Positions 45,084 to 53,923 of a stretch of 64,000 nucleotides of DNA are shown piece by piece (position 1 is the stretch's first letter; each line of letters opens with the position of its first letter). The notes beneath the pieces were generated by a model that saw only the letters and a list, made by a program, of their open reading frames with translations, did no database searches and was not told the origin of the DNA. The DNA is from Pistricoccus aurantiacus (GTDB lineage: Bacteria > Pseudomonadota > Gammaproteobacteria > Pseudomonadales > Halomonadaceae). The stretch covers positions 3,472,001-3,536,000 of the forward strand of contig NZ_CP042382.1 in assembly GCF_007954585.1 (NCBI RefSeq), read 5' to 3'. The position numbers were made by a program, and so were the translations under genes.

Positions 45084-46151
45084 CTATCGATCCGGCAAGC
45101 TGTCCTTGGGTACCGTCACTTGGGCGGAACCAATACCGGGTCCAGATTTCCCCGGCAGCTGATAGCGAAGATCCACAAAGCGCACGATCCAGCCGTCCAC
45201 GCTTTCTTCCACTTCCCAATAGGGATAACGCATCCAGTTGACGAAACCGCGGATCGTCGCCGACTCCAGGGCCGCCTGCACGATAGAATCGGGTGCCCCA
45301 CGCGGCAGCTCAAGGGTTTTTCCATTCGCCTCGACGACCCGGTAGAAAGTGTCATGGACCAGCACGATACGATGCGAGAACGGCTGTCCGGCCAAGGGGT
45401 TGGCCTGAACCTCCCGTGGCGTCGCGAAGCGCTCCGCCGCCAGATTTTCCGCCAGCCGCGCCGCGCCATAGGCTGCGCACGCATAGATGACCAGCGCTAC
45501 CACACCGACGCGCGCCACCAGTCGTCCCAAGTCTCGGGCATGGTTGCGCCAGCGCAGTATCGCAAGCGCCGCCAGCGCGGCGCACCAGAGCAGCTTGCCC
45601 TCCAGGGGGACATGGCCGGTGCCCAGCACGAGCAGGCTGGCAAGCATTGCCAGTATCAGCCAGCCGGCCATGGCCCCATGACGCTTCGAGCGGGCCAGAA
45701 ACACTCCTGCCGCGGTCAACAGCCATACCCACGGATCGATGATGAACAGCGTATCGCCATAGAACCAGCGCCCCTCGAAAGGCATGAGCAGGCGCACGCC
45801 GTAGGTATTCAGCCAGTCCAGCAGCGGATGCGTCCATACCGCCAGAAAACTGAGCCCAAGCACCACGCCCGGGCGAAACGGCGGCGCTTCGGGATTCGAG
45901 GATCGACGCCAGCGATGCCAGAGCCAGATGGCGCAGGCCAATAGCAGCGGCAATACGATAAGCGCGAGGATGCCGTGGCTCCAGCCGCGGCGAAAATACA
46001 ACGAGGCGTCTTCCCCCCACAGGTGCGCGATCACATCGATATCCGGCAGGTTGGCGCCGATCAGCAGGGTTGGAGTAGCGTAGCGAGTCAAACGCTTGAG
46101 ACCGGTCTCCGCCAGAACCGCGCCAACGAGGGTATGTGCGACTGGATCCAT
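45084..46151 (-). CDS. YdjM-type membrane-bound metal-dependent hydrolase
   Basis: The start at ATG 46151 yields MDPVAHTLVGAVLAETGL, the family opening with a metal-ligand histidine. NLPDIDVIAHL and RRGWSHGILAL supply further conserved Asp/His residues, and WTHPLLDWLNTYG follows. Several membrane helices and a C-terminal periplasmic part make up 354 residues. The family (DUF457) includes E. coli YdjM, but the substrate is unknown. Confidence 0.85.
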   Translation of the reverse strand: MDPVAHTLVGAVLAETGLKRLTRYATPTLLIGANLPDIDVIAHLWGEDASLYFRRGWSHGILALIVLPLLLACAIWLWHRWRRSSNPEAPPFRPGVVLGLSFLAVWTHPLLDWLNTYGVRLLMPFEGRWFYGDTLFIIDPWVWLLTAAGVFLARSKRHGAMAGWLILAMLASLLVLGTGHVPLEGKLLWCAALAALAILRWRNHARDLGRLVARVGVVALVIYACAAYGAARLAENLAAERFATPREVQANPLAGQPFSHRIVLVHDTFYRVVEANGKTLELPRGAPDSIVQAALESATIRGFVNWMRYPYWEVEESVDGWIVRFVDLRYQLPGKSGPGIGSAQVTVPKDSLPDR

Positions 46152-46264
46152 GGATATCCTTGCAGATGGAATAAAAGGCTTGGCGAACCACCGGTTGCAC
46201 AACATGAATAATCACGGTGTCGATGATCGAACCTTGGCATTTTTCAGCTTCAGTTATTACCGGG

Positions 46265-46309
46265 TGAGCCAAATAACGGTATTATTCGGCTCATGGAGTG
46301 AGCCGAATA
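46265..46309. promoter_or_regulatory. Large near-palindrome plus a third repeat upstream of fic
   Basis: A 29-bp imperfect palindrome (arms TGAGCC...GGCTCA with inner AATAA/TTATT, 46265-46293) is followed four bases later by another TGAGCCGAATA copy (46299-46309). Lying 44-88 bases before the Fic start, it is a good operator candidate, possibly for autoregulation through the protein's C-terminal winged helix. Confidence 0.5.
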
Positions 46310-46352
46310 GACTGCCTAATCGGCCCAAATCATAAGGTATCAATAAACGGCG

Positions 46353-47492
46353 ATGACAACCTGGATCTGGCAACAACCGGACTGGCCGCGCTTCACCTGG
46401 CAATCAAGCGAGGTACAACCGCACCTTCAGACTTGCTGGCGAAACCTGGGCATTCTGTTGGGGCGTGCGGGGGTCTTTGCCGGCAATACCGAGGAGAGCG
46501 AAACAGCCGCTGCCTTGGATGCCTTGTTGCAGAATATCCTTACTTCATCCGCTATCGAGGGGGAACGGCTCAACGTGGCTTCGGTTCGCTCATCTCTGGC
46601 ACGGCGCCTCGGGATAGAGGAAGAAAAGGCCTCCTCGTCACCCCGCTCGGAAGGTCTGGCGGATCTGATGTTCGATGCCGTGGGGCAACCGGATACGCCT
46701 CTGACGCCCGAGCGACTTTTCCAGTGGCATCGCTGGCTGTTTCCCGAAACCGAGGCCTCTCTTGTGACGTTGCGTCTCGGCGAGTGGCGAGGCGTAGAGC
46801 CAATGCAGGTCGTTTCTGGGCGGATCGATCGTCCGAACGTGCATTTCGAAGCGCCACCGCGTAATCGACTGGAAGCGGAGATGGACGCCTTCCTTCAATG
46901 GTTCGAGTCCAGCCGCCAGGATCGAGCATTGGATCCGCTGTTGCGCGCCGGTCTGGCGCACTTCTGGTTCGTCACGCTTCATCCCTTCGAAGACGGTAAC
47001 GGCCGAATTGCACGAGCTATCGCCGATCGAGCACTGGCTCAAGCGGATCGACATAGCATTCGCCTTTATGCCATGTCCTCTGCCATTCTCGCGCAGCGAA
47101 AGGACTACTATCATCGTCTCGAGGCCAGTCAGAAAGGCACTCTCGACGTCACCGACTGGCTGGTGTGGTTCCTGAAAACTCTAAATGTTACGCTCAAGAA
47201 CGCCTTGGATCACATCGAGCGCACGTTGAACAAGGCACGCTTCTGGCAGCGATTCGGAGACGCCGATCTACGACCGGAACAGGTCAAGGTACTCAATCGT
47301 TTACTGGACGGCGGCGAACGCGGTTTCGAGCAGGGTATCAGCGCGTCTCAGTACCAGAAGGTCGCCAAGGTAAGCAAGGCAACCGCCACTCGACACCTGG
47401 CGAATCTGCTGGAGCAAGGCTGCATCGTGAAGCTGCCTGGCGGCGGTCGAAGTACGCGGTATCAGGTAGCCAAACGGTCGTTGGTCGATTAG
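46353..47492 (+). CDS. Fic family protein with built-in inhibitory motif and winged-helix tail
   Basis: The 379-residue protein has a DUF4172-like N-terminal region. Its Fic core has the motif HPFEDGNGR (His210), and the C-terminal helix-turn-helix-like segment reads YQKVAKVSKATATRHLANLLEQG. The N-terminal sequence TSSAIEGE matches the inhibitory helix motif, with Glu69 expected to block ATP binding, so this is a class II self-inhibited Fic. It should transfer AMP to an unknown target. It is a solitary gene divergent from ydjM. Confidence 0.9.
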   Translation: MTTWIWQQPDWPRFTWQSSEVQPHLQTCWRNLGILLGRAGVFAGNTEESETAAALDALLQNILTSSAIEGERLNVASVRSSLARRLGIEEEKASSSPRSEGLADLMFDAVGQPDTPLTPERLFQWHRWLFPETEASLVTLRLGEWRGVEPMQVVSGRIDRPNVHFEAPPRNRLEAEMDAFLQWFESSRQDRALDPLLRAGLAHFWFVTLHPFEDGNGRIARAIADRALAQADRHSIRLYAMSSAILAQRKDYYHRLEASQKGTLDVTDWLVWFLKTLNVTLKNALDHIERTLNKARFWQRFGDADLRPEQVKVLNRLLDGGERGFEQGISASQYQKVAKVSKATATRHLANLLEQGCIVKLPGGGRSTRYQVAKRSLVD

Positions 47493-47527
47493 GTACCATC
47501 TCTCCCCACCGCCAGTCGCTTTCAGCT

Positions 47528-49723
47528 TTACATCAGCTTATCCAAGGTGATCGGCAGATCCCGCGCGCGCTTGCCGGTGGCGTGATGGATCGCGTTGCCG
47601 ATGGCGGCGGCGATGCCGGTCAGGCCGATCTCCCCTATCCCGCGGGCACCGAACTCGTTGAAGGCGTAGTCCGGGTTGTCGAGCAGTTCCACGTCAATAT
47701 CTGGCATGTCCGCATGACAAGGCACGATGTAGTCCGCGTAGTTGTTGTTGATCAGTCGCGCGTCTCGCGGATCGTAGTCGAGCTTTTCGGTCAGGGCCAT
47801 GCCGATGCCCATGACGATGCTGCCCTCGACCTGGTTGCGCGCCGCGGAGGGGTTGATCGCCCGACCGATATCGATACTGCTGACTACCCGCGCTACTCGG
47901 ATACGCGAGATACCCGGGTCCCAGCGCATTTCGACGAAATGCGCGCCGAAGGAACGAAAGCTGTACTGCCCTTTTTCATCTCCCGGTGCGGCCTGGCCTT
48001 CACCATTGACGCTGCCGAGCTTCTGCCCGTCTAGAACCTCGCCAAAGCTGACCCGCTTGCCTTGCTTGTCCATCAGGGCCCCGCCTTCGACCTCGAGGCT
48101 TTCCGGATCGCTGCCTTCAAACGCGCCCCCTTCGCCGATGGCGACTTCCTTCAAGGCATCGAAGGCATCGCGCAGCGCCGCGGCTACCGCGGGCAAGGCA
48201 GTGGCGGTCACCATGGAACCACCGGAGAGCGGTCCTGCTGGCAAGCTGGATTCTCCCAGACGTACCTCGATGTCCTTGAGGGGCACGCCGGAGAGCTCCG
48301 CCACGGTCTGCGCCACGACGGTATAGGTGCCGGTGCCGATATCCTGGGTGCCGCAGGCGGCCAGCACGCTGCCGTCCGCTCGCAGTTCGACCCGGGCGCT
48401 ACAGGGCATGCGCATGGCGGGCCAGGAACTGGTCGCCATGCCCCAGCCGAGGATCTCGTCCCCATCGCGCATGGCCCCCGGGGTGGGGTCGCGCTTTTCC
48501 CAGCCGAAGCGTTTGGCAGCGCTGGCATAGCAGTCGTCCAGATGCTTGCTGGACCAGGGCAGTCCACTTGCCGGATCCTTTTCCGCATGGTTACGCCGAC
48601 GCAGCTCGAGCGGGTCCATGTCCAGAGCGATGGCCAGCTCGTCCATGGCGGTTTCCAGGGCGTAAATACCCGAGGTCTCTCCCGGCCCGCGCATGGGGCA
48701 TGGAGTGCCATGATTCACCTCCAGCAGGCGCTGACTGATCGCCACGTTGTCGCAGGCGTACAGGCTCGGGGTCGCCGTGCCAACAGAATCCATATAGCGA
48801 TGAACGAAAGAGGTTTCCGTGGTGCTGTCGTGACGGATCGACAGCAGCTTGCCGTCACGCGCCGCAGCCAAGCGCAGCCGCTGACGGGATGCCGGGCGGT
48901 TGCCACCGCTTTCCATGTCCTGCTGGCGCGGCAGGATGGTCTTGACCGGCCGTTTCAGCATCTGGGCGGCACCGGCGGTGGCCACCGCGTGGGGCCACAT
49001 GAACAGCTTGTTGCCAAAGCCCGAGCCGATGTAGTGGGAGATCACCTCGACGCTCTCGTCAGGCAGGCCGAAGATGCGCGCCATGGCCTTGTGCTGATAG
49101 ACGACCCCCTGGCTCGATTCATGCACGATCAGCCGCTCGTCTCGCCACTCGGCGAGCGTTGCGTGCATCTCCATCTGCATATGGCTTTCGGCGGCGATAT
49201 GGTAGGTGTGATCGACCCTGACCGGCGCCTTGTCGAAAGCGTTGTCAGGATCGCCACGAGAGACGCCTTGGGATTCGAGTAAATCGCCTTCCTGGTCCGT
49301 GTCGAGCAGGCTCGCCCTTGCCCCTTCCTCCTGTCGATAGTCCGCCCGCACTGCGTAAGCCGCGGCCCGAGCCTGCTCGAAGGTTTCCGCCACCACCAGG
49401 GCGATATATTGACCGTCGTAGTAGATGCGTTCGTCCTCGAAGGGCAAGCGCACTTCGCTGACCTGATCCTGATGCGCCGAACTGCTGGGGGATCGATACA
49501 GGGCGGGAAAATGCCCGTGGTGGAAGATATCCACGACCCCGGGCATGGCTCGCGCGGTGTCCAGATGCAGCGTTTCCAGCACGCCATGAGCGATGCTCGC
49601 CGGCACCGGATAGCCATAAAGCATATCCTGTGCCCGCCAGTCGACGGTGTAGTCGGCTTGGCCCGTCAACTTGAACTCGCCGTCCACTCGGGGGGTGCGA
49701 TGACCGATGACCTTCGTATCCAT
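47528..49723 (-). CDS. Molybdopterin-binding subunit of xanthine-dehydrogenase-family oxidoreductase (PaoC-like)
   Basis: This 731-residue large subunit binds molybdenum-MCD. It shows the family features: SHYIGSGFGNKLF, ETAMDELAIALDMDPLELR, the GTQDIGTGTYTV region, and near the C-terminus GARGIGEIGLTGIA with the active-site glutamate. Size and the three-gene order FeS-FAD-Mo match the aldehyde oxidoreductase PaoABC of E. coli. The substrate is probably an aldehyde, by inference. Confidence 0.9.
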   Translation of the reverse strand: MDTKVIGHRTPRVDGEFKLTGQADYTVDWRAQDMLYGYPVPASIAHGVLETLHLDTARAMPGVVDIFHHGHFPALYRSPSSSAHQDQVSEVRLPFEDERIYYDGQYIALVVAETFEQARAAAYAVRADYRQEEGARASLLDTDQEGDLLESQGVSRGDPDNAFDKAPVRVDHTYHIAAESHMQMEMHATLAEWRDERLIVHESSQGVVYQHKAMARIFGLPDESVEVISHYIGSGFGNKLFMWPHAVATAGAAQMLKRPVKTILPRQQDMESGGNRPASRQRLRLAAARDGKLLSIRHDSTTETSFVHRYMDSVGTATPSLYACDNVAISQRLLEVNHGTPCPMRGPGETSGIYALETAMDELAIALDMDPLELRRRNHAEKDPASGLPWSSKHLDDCYASAAKRFGWEKRDPTPGAMRDGDEILGWGMATSSWPAMRMPCSARVELRADGSVLAACGTQDIGTGTYTVVAQTVAELSGVPLKDIEVRLGESSLPAGPLSGGSMVTATALPAVAAALRDAFDALKEVAIGEGGAFEGSDPESLEVEGGALMDKQGKRVSFGEVLDGQKLGSVNGEGQAAPGDEKGQYSFRSFGAHFVEMRWDPGISRIRVARVVSSIDIGRAINPSAARNQVEGSIVMGIGMALTEKLDYDPRDARLINNNYADYIVPCHADMPDIDVELLDNPDYAFNEFGARGIGEIGLTGIAAAIGNAIHHATGKRARDLPITLDKLM

Positions 49724-49735
49724 GCTGGAAATCCT

Positions 49736-50734
49736 TTAGCTATCCGTTGCTGCCTGGGTGGCTTTTTCGAAAGCGCGCACAATGGCCTGGCGCGCAAGCG
49801 GCACCTTGAAGGCGTTGTGTTGACGAGGAAGCGCATCCGAAAGCGCGATCTCCGCCGCCTTGGCAAAGCTTTCGGTTTCGGCGGGCCAGCTCTTGAGCAC
49901 CTGTTCCGCCTCGATGGCACGCCAGGGCTTGGTGGCGACGCCGCCCAGGGCGAGCCGCGCATCGCGAATCACGCCATCCTCGACAACCACCATCGCCGCC
50001 GCGGAGGCCAGGGCAAATTCATAGGAAGCCCGATCCCGCAGCTTGAGGTAGTGAGCACCGCCGCCTTCGATCGGCGCGTCCAGAGTGACATGCGTGATCA
50101 ACTCACCAGGCTCGAGCTCGTGTTCGAGATCCGGCCGATCCCCGGGCAGCCGGTGAAAGTCCTCGAACGCAATATCGCGAGTGTCATCGAGACCTTCGAG
50201 GGTCAAAGTCGCCCCCAGGGCCGCCAGGGCCACGCACATGTCCGAGGGATGAGTGGCGATGCAGTGCTCGCTGGTACCCAGCAGCGCGTGCATGCGATTG
50301 ATCCCTTCGAAGGCGTCGCAGCCGCTGCCGGGCTCACGCTTGTTGCAGGCCGCTGCAACGTCGCGAAAATAGGGGCAGCGGGTGCGCTGCATGATATTGC
50401 CGGCGGTGGAGGCCATATTGCGAAGCTGCGTCGAGGCGCCGGCCAGAATCGCCTGGGAAAGCAGCGGATAGCGCGCGGTCACCAGCGGGTGGTGGGCGAG
50501 ATCGGTATTGCTGACCAGGGCGCCGATGCGCAGTCGACCGTCGTCGAGTTCTTCGACCTCTCGCAGCGGCAGGCGGTTGACGTCGATGATTCGGCTCGGT
50601 CGCATCACGTCGAGCTTGACCAGATCGATCAGGGTGGTACCGCCGGCGATATAGGACGATTCCGACTCATCGTCCTGCGATCCGGCGACCGCTTGATCGA
50701 TGCTCTCGGCAGAAGAAAAGGCAAAGGTTCTCAT
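49736..50734 (-). CDS. FAD-binding subunit of the same oxidoreductase (PaoB-like)
   Basis: The start at ATG 50734 overlaps the preceding stop (ATGA) and gives 332 residues. The FAD-binding YIAGGTTLIDL and the STAGNIMQRTRC region are standard. Cys120, Cys130, Cys139 and a later Cys158 lie in the insertion TRCPYFRDVAAACNKREPG. This insertion marks PaoB-type subunits, which bind an additional [4Fe-4S] cluster. The longer upstream frame is a shadow of the FeS subunit. Confidence 0.92.
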   Translation of the reverse strand: MRTFAFSSAESIDQAVAGSQDDESESSYIAGGTTLIDLVKLDVMRPSRIIDVNRLPLREVEELDDGRLRIGALVSNTDLAHHPLVTARYPLLSQAILAGASTQLRNMASTAGNIMQRTRCPYFRDVAAACNKREPGSGCDAFEGINRMHALLGTSEHCIATHPSDMCVALAALGATLTLEGLDDTRDIAFEDFHRLPGDRPDLEHELEPGELITHVTLDAPIEGGGAHYLKLRDRASYEFALASAAAMVVVEDGVIRDARLALGGVATKPWRAIEAEQVLKSWPAETESFAKAAEIALSDALPRQHNAFKVPLARQAIVRAFEKATQAATDS

Positions 50735-51255
50735 AAGGAATCGCCCTCTGCCTGCACCTGCCCTCGCGCCGACTGAATGGCGGCAAGAATGTTCTTGTAG
50801 GCGCCGCAGCGGCAGATATTGCCGCTCATCGCCTCCCGCACCGCCGCATCGCTGGTGCCGATATGCGCGTCTTCGAGCAGCGCCGAGGCGGACATCATCT
50901 GGCCCGGGGTGCAGAAACCGCACTGGTAGGCGTCCTGTTCGAGAAAGGCCTGCTGCACCGGATGCAGCCCCGCCTCGCTTGCCAGGCCCTCGATGGTGGT
51001 GATTTCACTTCCTTCGCACATCACCGCCAGCTTCAGGCAGGAATTGATCGCCTGGCCGTCCATCCGCACCGTGCAAGCCCCGCACTGGCCATGATCGCAG
51101 CCCTTCTTGGTGCCGGTCAGGCCGAGCCGGTCCCGCAGCGCATCCAGCAGCACCACGTTGGGGGGAATCGTCAGCGGGTGCGCCTCGCCGTTGACGGTGA
51201 GCGTCACCGATGTTTCGCCGCCTGACGCGACGCTCTGTTGATGATGGTCCTTCAT
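50731..51255 (-). CDS. [2Fe-2S] subunit of the same oxidoreductase (PaoA-like)
   Basis: The 174-residue protein binds two [2Fe-2S] clusters: Cys53, Cys58, Cys61 and Cys73 (CDHGQCGAC then C), and Cys112, Cys115, Cys148 and Cys150 (CGFC and CRC). Unlike E. coli PaoA it has no twin-arginine signal peptide, so the complex should stay in the cytoplasm. It is the first gene of the three-gene operon. Confidence 0.92.
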   Translation of the reverse strand: MKDHHQQSVASGGETSVTLTVNGEAHPLTIPPNVVLLDALRDRLGLTGTKKGCDHGQCGACTVRMDGQAINSCLKLAVMCEGSEITTIEGLASEAGLHPVQQAFLEQDAYQCGFCTPGQMMSASALLEDAHIGTSDAAVREAMSGNICRCGAYKNILAAIQSARGQVQAEGDSL

Positions 51256-51399
51256 GGTCTTCTCCTCGTCATTGCCAGGCGATCCGCGGCACGCACGGTT
51301 CGTTCCACGTATCGTTCATCAAACTTAGGAGAACATCGATAATGAAACAATACCCGCTTTTACGGTGACCCGAACCTGGCCAGCGACGACAGCAACGAA

Positions 51400-51423
51400 A
51401 TCGGCGCCGGAGACGGCGCCGAT
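51400..51423 (-). terminator. Hairpin at the end of the nir operon
   Basis: A perfect 10-bp inverted repeat (ATCGGCGCCG/CGGCGCCGAT) with the stable-type loop GAGA (TCTC on the other strand) lies 27 bases after nirN. On the minus strand TTCGTT follows, a weak T-tract. It separates the nir operon from the PaoABC-like operon. Confidence 0.65.
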
Positions 51424-51449
51424 ATCAACAATCCCTGCAAGCTTTACAT

Positions 51450-53030
51450 TCAGTGGCTCGTACCTTCCTCATAGCGGGTCTTGTTCCAGACGTTGTACTT
51501 GCCGGAGGGCTTGTCCATGGGAATGCGCTCGAGCTCTTCCAGGGTCTTGGCGTCGTAGACGATCACCGCGCCGTCCCGATCCCAGATGCTCAGCAGCAGC
51601 TTCTCGCCGCGCCGGTCGAATTCCACGTGAGCAGCGGTCTTGCCCGGGGCGGGCGCGAGCGTCTTGACGATCTCGAGACTCTGCTTGTCGATCACGTGCA
51701 CCTTTTCGCTGTTGGGACCGAAGAACACGTCTACCCAGGCGTAGGGAGAATTCTCGTGGCTTCGCATGAAGAAGCCCGGGCCTTGAGTCTCGATATTCTT
51801 GACCAGGGACCAGTCCTGCATGTCGAACACGGACACCAGGCCCTTGTTGAGGTGGGGAATCGCCATCACTCGGCGACCGTCGAGCATCCAGGTCACCCCG
51901 GCACCCAGGTGCGGCATGCCTTCCAAGGGGAGATCGGCGATCTTCTCGCCGCTGTCGAGATCGATCACCCGGGCGCCCTGCCCCCCTCGAGCGGCGCCCA
52001 CCAGATAGCGATATTCAGGGCCGAAAAAGAAGTCGTCGAGATAGTCCTCCACGGCAATGCGCCGCAGGTCGAAGTTGCCGGTGTCGTGGCTGCGCAGCGC
52101 CTCGATGGGTTCCTTCATGTGCCCGGTGGAGACCACCGGCGAGGTAGCCATCGGCCAGGGAATCTCCCAAACTTCCTTGATGTCCTTCAAGGCGGCGATG
52201 AAGCTGCCTCGCGGCGGTGCGGCGTAGACGGCGCTGACTCGAGAGCTCTCGCCGTTTTCGCCCACCGCCGGATAGACTTTCATCGGGTCCAGATTGTGAG
52301 CGTCGAACAGCACCAGGCTGTGGGGCAGATAGTTGGCGGCCATCACGTAGCGGCCATCGCCGGAAACAGCGATATTGCGCATGTTGATGCCGGCACGCAC
52401 TTCCGCGACCATCTCCTGGTTGTAGATGTCGTACTTGCTGATCCAGCCGTCCCGGGAGCCGAAGAACACGAAGCGTCCGTCCGGCGTGTACTTGGGACCG
52501 CCGTGCAGGGCGTAACGGCTCGGGAAGCGATCGATGCGCTCGAAGCTGTCGCCGTCCAGCAGGCTGACGTGGTGATCGCCGGTTTCCACCACCAGAAACA
52601 GGTTCAATGGGTCCGCGTCGAAATTCGGCTCGTCCGGCAGGCTGCCATAGGGATGCATCACCTCATGGCTTTGCTTGATATCCGCCAGGGTCCAGGTGGG
52701 CTTTGATTCCGGCGGCGTATAGATCCACTCCGCCAGGGCCTGGCTCTCCTCCTCCGTCAGCTCGCTCGCGAAACCCGTCATCTGGGTCGCCGGGCGGCCT
52801 TCGCGAATCACCTTCAGGGCTTCGTCCTGCTTCAGTCGCGACAGGTTGCCCGGCAGCAGCGCCGGGCCCATGCCTCCCAGACGATCAATGCCATGACAGC
52901 TGGCGCAGTGGGCCTGATAAAGCTTCTGTACATCCGCCGTTTTCTCATCTGCCTGCAGCGGCGATACCGCCAGCAGCGTACTTGACACCAAAAAGACTGC
53001 CGCACTTCCGGCAAACCAAGGTTTCACCAT
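51450..53030 (-). CDS. nirN: Dihydro-heme d1 dehydrogenase
   Basis: NirN is a periplasmic c-type cytochrome that catalyses the last step of heme d1 formation and hands the cofactor on to NirS. A Sec signal peptide (about 1-27) is followed by a small cytochrome c domain with heme site C42-x2-C45-H46. An eight-bladed propeller domain related to NirS comes after it. The length of 526 residues is slightly more than in Pseudomonas. It starts within the nirE stop region (7-base overlap) and is the last gene of the operon. Confidence 0.92.
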   Translation of the reverse strand: MVKPWFAGSAAVFLVSSTLLAVSPLQADEKTADVQKLYQAHCASCHGIDRLGGMGPALLPGNLSRLKQDEALKVIREGRPATQMTGFASELTEEESQALAEWIYTPPESKPTWTLADIKQSHEVMHPYGSLPDEPNFDADPLNLFLVVETGDHHVSLLDGDSFERIDRFPSRYALHGGPKYTPDGRFVFFGSRDGWISKYDIYNQEMVAEVRAGINMRNIAVSGDGRYVMAANYLPHSLVLFDAHNLDPMKVYPAVGENGESSRVSAVYAAPPRGSFIAALKDIKEVWEIPWPMATSPVVSTGHMKEPIEALRSHDTGNFDLRRIAVEDYLDDFFFGPEYRYLVGAARGGQGARVIDLDSGEKIADLPLEGMPHLGAGVTWMLDGRRVMAIPHLNKGLVSVFDMQDWSLVKNIETQGPGFFMRSHENSPYAWVDVFFGPNSEKVHVIDKQSLEIVKTLAPAPGKTAAHVEFDRRGEKLLLSIWDRDGAVIVYDAKTLEELERIPMDKPSGKYNVWNKTRYEEGTSH

Positions 53031-53923
53031 GCCACCGCCTCGACCAGCTGATGAGTTTCCGCGCTGACATCCCGAGGGCGGGCGACGGCCAGGGTTTCAG
53101 CCAGCCTCACCACCTCGCCGACCACGATAAGTGTCGGTGGCTTGAGTTCTTCCCGCTCGATGGTGGCTACCAGGTCGCTCAGGGTGGTCGACACCTGACG
53201 CTGCTCCGCGGTGGTGCCCCGCTCCACCAGGGCCACTGGATGCGACCCGGGGAGACCGCGCCCAGTCAATTCACGGCTGATCAGCGCGGCATTGGCCAGT
53301 CCCATGTAGAACACGATGGTCTGATGCGGCGCCGCCAGGGCCTCCCAGTTGAGTTCCAGGCAGTTGTCGCTCTTGCAGTGGCCGGTGACGAAGGTCACGC
53401 TCTGGGCGTGATCGCGATGGGTCAGCGGAAAGCCCGCGTAGGTGGAGCAGCCGGACGCCGAGGTAATACCCGGCACCACGCGAAAGGTCACGCCGTGCTC
53501 GATCAGGTATTCCGCCTCTTCGCCGCCACGACCGAAGATGAACGGATCGCCGCCTTTCAGGCGCACCACTCGCTTGCCCTGGCGCGAGAGCTCCACCATC
53601 AGCTCATTGGTCTGGGTCTGGGTCAAGGCGTGGCAGCGAGATGCCTTGCCCACGTAGTAGGTATCGGCATTCTCCGGTGCCATGTCCAGAATGTCCTGAG
53701 AGACCAGCCGATCGAACACCAGGCATTCCGCCTGCTGCAGAAGCGACAGGGCGCGCAGGGTGAGAAGCCCGGGATCGCCGGGGCCGGCACCGACAATGGC
53801 AACCTCGCCCCCTGCCAGAGGAGCCTCGGAGAGCCGATAACAGAAACGTCGCGTTTGAACGGTCATGGTAGATATCTCCCGCAGCTCACGGTCAGGTTTT
53901 TTTATGAGCGCCAGGCTCGTCAT
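53024..53923 (-). CDS. nirE: Uroporphyrinogen-III C-methyltransferase for heme d1
   Basis: NirE methylates uroporphyrinogen III twice with SAM to give precorrin-2, the entry to heme d1. Landmarks are VGAGPGDPGLLTLRAL, VYDRLV-like FDRLVS, RLKGGDPFIFGRGGEE, VPGITSASGCS and PLTHRD. It lacks the extra domains of CysG. The ATG at 53923 overlaps the nirJ stop (TGATG), giving 299 residues; an internal ATG at 53866 with GGGAG before it gives 280 residues and also fits the family. Confidence 0.92.
   Translation of the reverse strand: MTSLALIKKPDRELREISTMTVQTRRFCYRLSEAPLAGGEVAIVGAGPGDPGLLTLRALSLLQQAECLVFDRLVSQDILDMAPENADTYYVGKASRCHALTQTQTNELMVELSRQGKRVVRLKGGDPFIFGRGGEEAEYLIEHGVTFRVVPGITSASGCSTYAGFPLTHRDHAQSVTFVTGHCKSDNCLELNWEALAAPHQTIVFYMGLANAALISRELTGRGLPGSHPVALVERGTTAEQRQVSTTLSDLVATIEREELKPPTLIVVGEVVRLAETLAVARPRDVSAETHQLVEAVAW

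Noticed and set aside
46096-46335. Short frame over the fic upstream region
   Set aside because: It covers the start of ydjM antisense and the palindrome, without a ribosome site or motif.
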